Positions 59,455 to 64,000 of a stretch of 64,000 nucleotides of DNA are shown piece by piece. Both the position numbers and the translations under genes were made by a program. How positions within the stretch are numbered: position 1 is the first letter of the stretch; each line of letters begins with the position of its first letter. Under the pieces are notes generated by a model. That model was not told the origin of the DNA, searched no databases, and worked only from the letters and a program-made list of their open reading frames with translations. Source of the stretch: Nocardiopsis quinghaiensis (GTDB lineage: Bacteria > Actinomycetota > Actinomycetes > Streptosporangiales > Streptosporangiaceae); the NCBI RefSeq assembly GCF_008638365.1, contig NZ_VWVU01000007.1, positions 62,001-126,000 of the forward strand, in the 5' to 3' direction.

Positions 59455-60417
59455 ATGCCTGCACCCGCCCTGCTCACGATCATCGTCGGGGACGAGGAAC
59501 TCCTCGTCGACCGGGCCGTCGCCGCCATCGTCGCGGAGGTCCGCGAGTCCGACCCCGAGGTGGACGTCCATGACCTCATGCCCGCCCAGGTGGGGATGTC
59601 CACGCTCGTCGAGGTCACCTCGCCCTCGCTGTTCGGTGACCGGCGGGTGGTGGTGCTGCGCTCGTCCCAGGACCTGACCAAGGACCTGGCGGCGACCGTC
59701 ACCGACTACCTCAAGGACCCCGCCGACGACGTCAACCTCGTGCTCACGCACGCGGGCGGCAACAAGGGCAAGGCACTGCTGCAGGCGGCGGTCAAGGCGG
59801 GTGCCCGGCGGGTGGACTGCAAGGGCCCGAGCAAGTCCGCCGAGCGGGTGGCCTTCGTCAGGAACGAGTTCTCCCGGGCCGGGCGCCAGATCACCGCCGA
59901 CGCCGCGCAGGCGCTGGTGGACTCGATCGGCAGCGAGCTGCGCGAGATCGCGGCGGCCTGTACCCAGCTGGTCGCCGACACCGAGGGCCGGGTGGACGCC
60001 GCGGCGGTGGCCCGCTACCACTCCGGCAGGGCGGAGGTCTCCGGGTTCACGGTGGCCGACCGCGCCGTGGAGGGCCGTCTGCCCGAGGCGCTGGAGCAGC
60101 TGCGCTGGTCGCTGTCGGTGGGTACCGCCCCGGTGCTGATCAACAGCGCCCTGGCCGGTGCGGTGCGCGGGATCGCCGTGGCCGCCCAGCCGCCGCGCGG
60201 CGTCCCCGAGGCGGAGCTGGCCAAGCAGGCCAGGGTGCCTCCGTGGAAGCTGCGTACCCTGCGCCAGCAGGCCCGTGGGTGGAGCCCGGCGGGGGTCACC
60301 CGGGCCATGGCGGTGATCGCCGAGACCGACGCGCTCATCAAGGGCGCCGGACGCGATCCCGAGTACGCGCTGGAGCGCGCCGTGATCGAGATCGCCCGGG
60401 CACGCGGCAGGCGCTGA
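59455..60417 (+). CDS. holA: DNA polymerase III delta subunit
   Basis: 320 aa from the ATG at 59455. Clamp-loader subunit that opens the beta clamp. APALLTIIVGDEELLVDRAVAAIVAEV, the SLFGDRRVVVLRSSQDL strand and the helical collar domain at the C terminus fit HolA; the SELREIAAACTQLVAD segment is typical. comEA-comEC-holA with rpsT nearby is the usual actinobacterial order. Nine bases separate it from the convergent gene. Confidence 0.94.
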   Translation: MPAPALLTIIVGDEELLVDRAVAAIVAEVRESDPEVDVHDLMPAQVGMSTLVEVTSPSLFGDRRVVVLRSSQDLTKDLAATVTDYLKDPADDVNLVLTHAGGNKGKALLQAAVKAGARRVDCKGPSKSAERVAFVRNEFSRAGRQITADAAQALVDSIGSELREIAAACTQLVADTEGRVDAAAVARYHSGRAEVSGFTVADRAVEGRLPEALEQLRWSLSVGTAPVLINSALAGAVRGIAVAAQPPRGVPEAELAKQARVPPWKLRTLRQQARGWSPAGVTRAMAVIAETDALIKGAGRDPEYALERAVIEIARARGRR

Positions 60418-60426
60418 GGCCGCGCC

Positions 60427-61635
60427 TCAGCGGATGGTCCGGCCGCCCTGCCACACGCGCAGGGTGTTCAGGCCCATCGACCAGGCGAACGCGCCCTCGT
60501 GGTCGGCGTCCCACTGGACGAGGTCGGCCAGGCTGCCTGGTGCGAGCACACCGCGGTCGCCCAGGCCCAGGGCGCGGGCGCTGCCCACCGTGGCGGCGTG
60601 CAGCGCCTCCTGGACCGTCATCTCGAACATGGAGATGGCCAGCGAGATCACCAGCGGCATCGACATCGTCCCGGACTGCCCGGGGTTGTGGTCGGTGCCC
60701 AGGCCGATCGGTACCCCGTGGTCGAGCAGGGTCCGCACCGGCGGAGTGCGGCGCTCGTGCAGCGAGGTGGTCGGGCAGGCCACCACCGGTGTGCGCGTGG
60801 CGGCCAGCGCCAGGACGTCCTCCTCGTCGGTCTCGTGCAGCAGGTCCACCGACGAACAGCCCATCTCGGCGGCCATCCGCACGGCACCGTGCCGGGGCCG
60901 GGAACAGGCGTGCAGCGTGGTGCGCAGCCCCACCGACTGGCCCACGCCCAGCAGCATGTGGGCGTCCTCGGTGGTGAACTGCTGGTTGTCGCAGTACACG
61001 TCCACCCCGTCGGCCCCGGCCAGGGCGGCGTCGTTGAGCCAGGAGGCCGCGGCGGCCACGTACTCCCGGGGACGTCCGAAGAACTCGGGCGGCACCCCGT
61101 GCGCGGGGAAGAAGGTGACGTTCAGGCGCGGCATGCCCGGCTCCTCCTCCAGGGAGCGCAGCAGGCGCACGTCGGCCAGTTCCCCGTCCCTGGTCAGGTG
61201 GTACCCGGTCTTGGCCTCCACCGTGGTACTGCCGGTCAACACCCAGTGCCTGAGCCGCTCACGGACCGCGTTGCACAAGGTCCACGGGTCGGTACCCCGG
61301 GTGATGGTCACGGTCGTGGAGACGCCGCCTCCCGCTGCGAAGATGTCCCCCTTGGACGCGCCCTTGGCCCACATGTTGACCTCGGCGTAGCGGTCGCCGG
61401 CGTACACCGGATGGCAGTGGGCGTCGACCAGGCCGGGGGTGATCATGCCGCCGCCGATGTTGACGACGTCGTCGACGTCGGTGAGGTCCTCCACCACGCC
61501 CGGGATGCGCTGGGGCAGCTCGGCGGCGGGACCCAGCCAGGCCACGCGGTCGTCGTCCATCAGGAGCGCGGCCTTGGTGAACAGCTCGTTCCCGGTCCAC
61601 AGCCGTCCGATGTTGCTGAGGAGTACTACCGCCAT
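60427..61635 (-). CDS. Imidazolonepropionase-like amidohydrolase
   Basis: 402 aa. The metal-dependent hydrolase core shows PGLVDAHCHPVYAGDRYAEV, TVEAKTGYHLTRDGE, LHACSRPRHGA and the catalytic Asp in IGLGTDHNPGQSGTMSM, all close to HutI, which opens the imidazolone ring in histidine breakdown. No hutH, hutU or hutG accompanies it here, so the true substrate may differ. ATG start; no signal peptide. It is convergent with holA. Confidence 0.8.
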   Translation of the reverse strand: MAVVLLSNIGRLWTGNELFTKAALLMDDDRVAWLGPAAELPQRIPGVVEDLTDVDDVVNIGGGMITPGLVDAHCHPVYAGDRYAEVNMWAKGASKGDIFAAGGGVSTTVTITRGTDPWTLCNAVRERLRHWVLTGSTTVEAKTGYHLTRDGELADVRLLRSLEEEPGMPRLNVTFFPAHGVPPEFFGRPREYVAAAASWLNDAALAGADGVDVYCDNQQFTTEDAHMLLGVGQSVGLRTTLHACSRPRHGAVRMAAEMGCSSVDLLHETDEEDVLALAATRTPVVACPTTSLHERRTPPVRTLLDHGVPIGLGTDHNPGQSGTMSMPLVISLAISMFEMTVQEALHAATVGSARALGLGDRGVLAPGSLADLVQWDADHEGAFAWSMGLNTLRVWQGGRTIR

Positions 61636-62088
61636 GGGATCGCCCGTCCTCGCCGGTCAGCTCCGCCGCTGTGGCTGGGGGACACGGTCGTGGGATACAC
61701 GGACGGGCATGACGACCTCGTATCTGGAGCGGTCCGACAGAGCCGGTGGGGGCAGCCGGACGGCCGCCGCGGTGCCGGACAGTGGGGGAGTGTCGGCTGT
61801 CGCCGGAACAGCGGCCACTGACGGCCAGTGCTTCAGAACCGTAGTCCATCCGCGGACTCCGTGTACACCTCCTCCTGGCGGCGAATGCGAACATACCGGA
61901 GCAGGATTCGCGAGTACTCCGGGTGACGAGCGCCACGAACAGCCGCGCTGGGCCGCGAACGCGTCCGGACGGCACGAGTGGGACACGCCTGGGGCGTGGG
62001 CGGTCCATCGGACACAAGAGGGCCGGGACACCCCTGTCGGGGCGCCCCGGCCCTCGGCCGTCACGGTGCGCGGTGTACCACGCTGTTC
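61636..62088. other. 453-bp gap between hflX and the amidohydrolase gene
   Basis: Both neighbours read leftward. 62019-62054 is the hflX terminator. AT-richer stretches near 61850-61930 may contain the amidohydrolase promoter, but I find no convincing hexamers. Reading frames here are short and lack ribosome sites. Confidence 0.45.
62019..62054 (-). terminator. Terminator of hflX
   Basis: AGGGCCGGG at 62019-62027 pairs with CCCGGCCCT at 62046-62054, extended by an inner CCCC/GGGG pairing; 35 bp after the hflX stop. Confidence 0.75.
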
Positions 62089-63624
62089 TCAGACCGCGCT
62101 GGGCGTGTACTCGTTCAGCTTGGCGGCGAGCGGCTCGGGGACGAAGGCGTGGATCGCCGTGCCCTCGGCGGTGTGCTCCTCGCTGAGGATGCGCCCCTCC
62201 TCGTGCACCCGGGCGACGAGGTCGCCCCGGGAGTACGGAACGAGCGCGCGCACCTCGTGCGCCAGTTCGGGCAGCGCCTCGGCCAGGGCCGCCACCAGTT
62301 CGGGCACGCCCTCCCCGGTGCGGGCCGAGACCTCGACCATGTCCGGATAGCGGGTACGCAGCGCCCTGAGCACGTCGGGGTCGGCGGCGTCCACCTTGTT
62401 GACCACGACGAGTTCGGGCACGTCGACGGCGTCGATGTCGCCGAACACCTCGCGGACCGCGCTGATCTGGGTCTCGGGGTCGGGGTGGGACCCGTCGACC
62501 ACGTGCACGATCAGGTCGGAGTCGGCGACCTCCTCCAGGGTGGACCGGAAGGCCTCCACCAGCTGGTGCGGCAGGTGCCGGACGAAGCCGACGGTGTCGC
62601 TGAGCGTGAATCCGCGGCCGTCGGGCGTACGCGCCTGTCGGACGGTCGGGTCCAGGGTGGCGAACAGGGCGTTCTCCACCAGGACGCCGGCGCCGGTCAG
62701 CCGGTTGAGCAGGCTCGACTTGCCCGCGTTGGTGTACCCGGCGATGGCCACGGACGGCACCTCGCGGGTGCGGCGGACGTCGCGCTTGACCTCGCGCGCG
62801 GTGCGCATGTGGGCGAGCTGGCGCCGCAGCTTGGCCATCTTGTCGTTGATGCGTCGGCGGTCGGTCTCGATCTTGGTCTCACCGGGACCGCGCAGGCCCA
62901 CGCCGCCGCCGGATCCGCCGCCGGAGCCACCCGCCTGACGGGACAGGGAGTCACCCCAGCCACGCAGTCGCGGCAGCAGGTAGCTGAGCTGGGCGAGCTC
63001 GACCTGGGCCTTGCCCTCGCTGCTACGCGCGTGCTGGGCGAAGATGTCCAGGATCAGGGCGGTGCGGTCGATCACCTTGACCTTGACCACGTCCTCCAGC
63101 TGGCGCAGCTGGCCCGGGGTGAGTTCCCCGTCGCAGATCACGGTGTCGGCGCCGGTGGCCTCCACGACGTCGTGCAGCTCGGCGGCCTTGCCCTTGCCGA
63201 CGTAGGTGGCGGGGTCGGGCTTGGAGCGGCGCTGGGTGAGGCCTTCGAGGACGAGGGCGCCCGCGGTCTCGGACAGGGCCGCCAGCTCGACGAGCGAGTT
63301 GTCGGCCTCGGTCTGGGTCCCGCTGGTCCACACGCCGATGAGGACGACGCGCTCCAGCCGCAGGGACCGGTACTCGACCTCGGTGACGTCGGTGAGCTCG
63401 GTGGAAAGCCCCTGCACGCGGCGCAGCGCGTGACGCTCGGCGAGTTCCATCTCGCCCTGGTCGGGGGCGTTGTTCGGGTCGTCGTAGCGGTCGCCGCCGG
63501 TGGCCTGGGCCTCGCGGGACGCGTCTGTTGCGTTGACCCCGTCCCCGACGGTGATCGCCTCGCGGAACGCGTCCTCGGCCTCGTGGCCGTGACGGGCGCT
63601 TCCGCGGGTGTCAGCTGTATTCAT
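62089..63624 (-). CDS. hflX: GTPase HflX
   Basis: 511 aa. Ribosome-associated GTPase that rescues or splits stalled 70S ribosomes. The N-terminal HflX domain has TYVGKGKAAELHDVVEATGADTVICDGELTPGQLRQLE, a helical Gly-rich linker follows, then G1 IAGYTNAGKSSLLNRL, G3 DTVGFVRHLPHQLVEAFRSTLEEV and G4 NKVDAAD. The first 65 residues are an acidic low-complexity extension beyond the usual length. ATG start at 63624. Confidence 0.96.
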   Translation of the reverse strand: MNTADTRGSARHGHEAEDAFREAITVGDGVNATDASREAQATGGDRYDDPNNAPDQGEMELAERHALRRVQGLSTELTDVTEVEYRSLRLERVVLIGVWTSGTQTEADNSLVELAALSETAGALVLEGLTQRRSKPDPATYVGKGKAAELHDVVEATGADTVICDGELTPGQLRQLEDVVKVKVIDRTALILDIFAQHARSSEGKAQVELAQLSYLLPRLRGWGDSLSRQAGGSGGGSGGGVGLRGPGETKIETDRRRINDKMAKLRRQLAHMRTAREVKRDVRRTREVPSVAIAGYTNAGKSSLLNRLTGAGVLVENALFATLDPTVRQARTPDGRGFTLSDTVGFVRHLPHQLVEAFRSTLEEVADSDLIVHVVDGSHPDPETQISAVREVFGDIDAVDVPELVVVNKVDAADPDVLRALRTRYPDMVEVSARTGEGVPELVAALAEALPELAHEVRALVPYSRGDLVARVHEEGRILSEEHTAEGTAIHAFVPEPLAAKLNEYTPSAV

Positions 63625-63965
63625 ATCCCTCCAGGTGGGTCAACGTGATCGCCACCGTGATTCTTCCCGTGGCCGGGCCGTGGCGGTGCCCTGTCGAGTC
63701 GATGGTGACACCTCGTCTTCGCCGGGGCACCTGAATTATCGCAGGACGCGCGGCGGAGCACGGCACCGCGCGCGGACGCGGGGCGGATCCGCGTCACCTC
63801 CGGCCAAGAACCCGAGAACTCACGCGGAGAAGTTTTTACGACCTTCCCGTAGCGGGAAACTTCCCGGTCATGTGAGACACGCGCGACGTTGACCGCCCGA
63901 AGAACCGGACGGTAACTTAGTTTTCCACATACCAGAAGCTTATTTCGTATTGCGGAAGGTTTTCC
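63625..63965. promoter_or_regulatory. Divergent region of hflX and a truncated gene, with AllR-type box
   Basis: 341 bp. The right 130 bp are AT-rich. TTCCGCAATACGAAA on the minus strand (63943-63957) fits the AllR-type boxes at 18157-18171, 18420-18434 and 28052-28066 and ends eight bases before the ATG at 63966, overlapping its ribosome site GGAAGG. The hflX-proximal half shows nothing distinctive. Confidence 0.55.
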
Positions 63966-64000
63966 ATGGGCGCCACGCACGGGGTCGAGATCACAGGTCC
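63966..64000 (+). CDS. Start of a gene cut by the window edge, possibly malate synthase A
   Basis: ATG preceded by GCGGAAGG; only MGATHGVEITG(P) is visible. A VE(I/V)(T/L)GP start recalls actinobacterial malate synthase A, which condenses glyoxylate with acetyl-CoA. The AllR-type box just upstream supports membership of the glyoxylate regulon. Eleven residues are too few for a firm call. Confidence 0.5.
   Translation, partial: MGATHGVEITG

Noticed and set aside
56941..60021. 1026-codon leftward open frame
   Set aside because: Antisense to comEC and holA, Arg/His/Pro-rich with no recognisable motif or ribosome site.

Overview
The window is very GC-rich (about 72% by eye), uses GTG starts freely, and carries the actinobacterial housekeeping order recO-uppS, era-corC-ybeY-phoH, rsmE-dnaJ-hrcA, hemW, lepA, rpsT, comEA-comEC-holA and hflX. 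With a leuA leader peptide, an AllR-type purine regulon and a MalR-type maltose locus, this points to a filamentous actinomycete. Nocardiopsis or a close relative is the best guess; that is inference, because no rRNA is present.

Layout. 1-1600: end of a zinc ABC importer (ATPase tail, permease) and a Zur-type repressor. 1.7-5 kb: leftward operon recO-uppS-two SGNH hydrolases. 5.3-8.7 kb: a secreted CAP-domain protein, a puzzling tandem-repeat tract and a large TerD-domain protein. 8.9-12 kb: leuA with a leucine leader peptide, then an old-yellow-enzyme reductase. 12.4-14.1 kb: a secreted M14 carboxypeptidase and a small lipoprotein.

14.3-29 kb is a purine-ring and glyoxylate catabolic island: gcl, glxR, hyi (leftward), then uraD, hiuH, uricase, an NCS2 permease, a LysR regulator and allantoicase (rightward), then allantoinase, a DUF6986 aldolase-like gene and an AllR-type IclR regulator. 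Together they convert urate through allantoin and allantoate to glyoxylate, and glyoxylate through tartronate semialdehyde to glycerate. Four related 15-bp palindromes look like AllR operators. One lies just before the truncated gene at the right edge, whose first residues resemble malate synthase A.

29.3-44 kb returns to housekeeping genes: era, a degenerate cytidine-deaminase-like gene, corC, ybeY, phoH, HIT, an ECF-like sigma factor with a membrane partner, rsmE, dnaJ, hrcA with a CIRCE element, DUF3097, two DUF4870 membrane proteins and hemW. 43.6-50.5 kb is a maltose/maltodextrin locus (malR, alpha-glucosidase, malEFG). lepA follows, then a tnpB-only IS605-type element, a membrane-anchored unknown, rpsT, comEA-comEC, holA, an imidazolonepropionase-like amidohydrolase and hflX.

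The least expected signals are non-coding: a structured block shared by the leuA and gcl upstream regions; a family of hairpin modules resembling tnpB element ends, three of them in tandem at 6.25-6.47 kb; a CTAG-flanked 161-bp MITE-like element behind allR; and a long palindrome present in two copies. No tRNA, rRNA or CRISPR array was seen.
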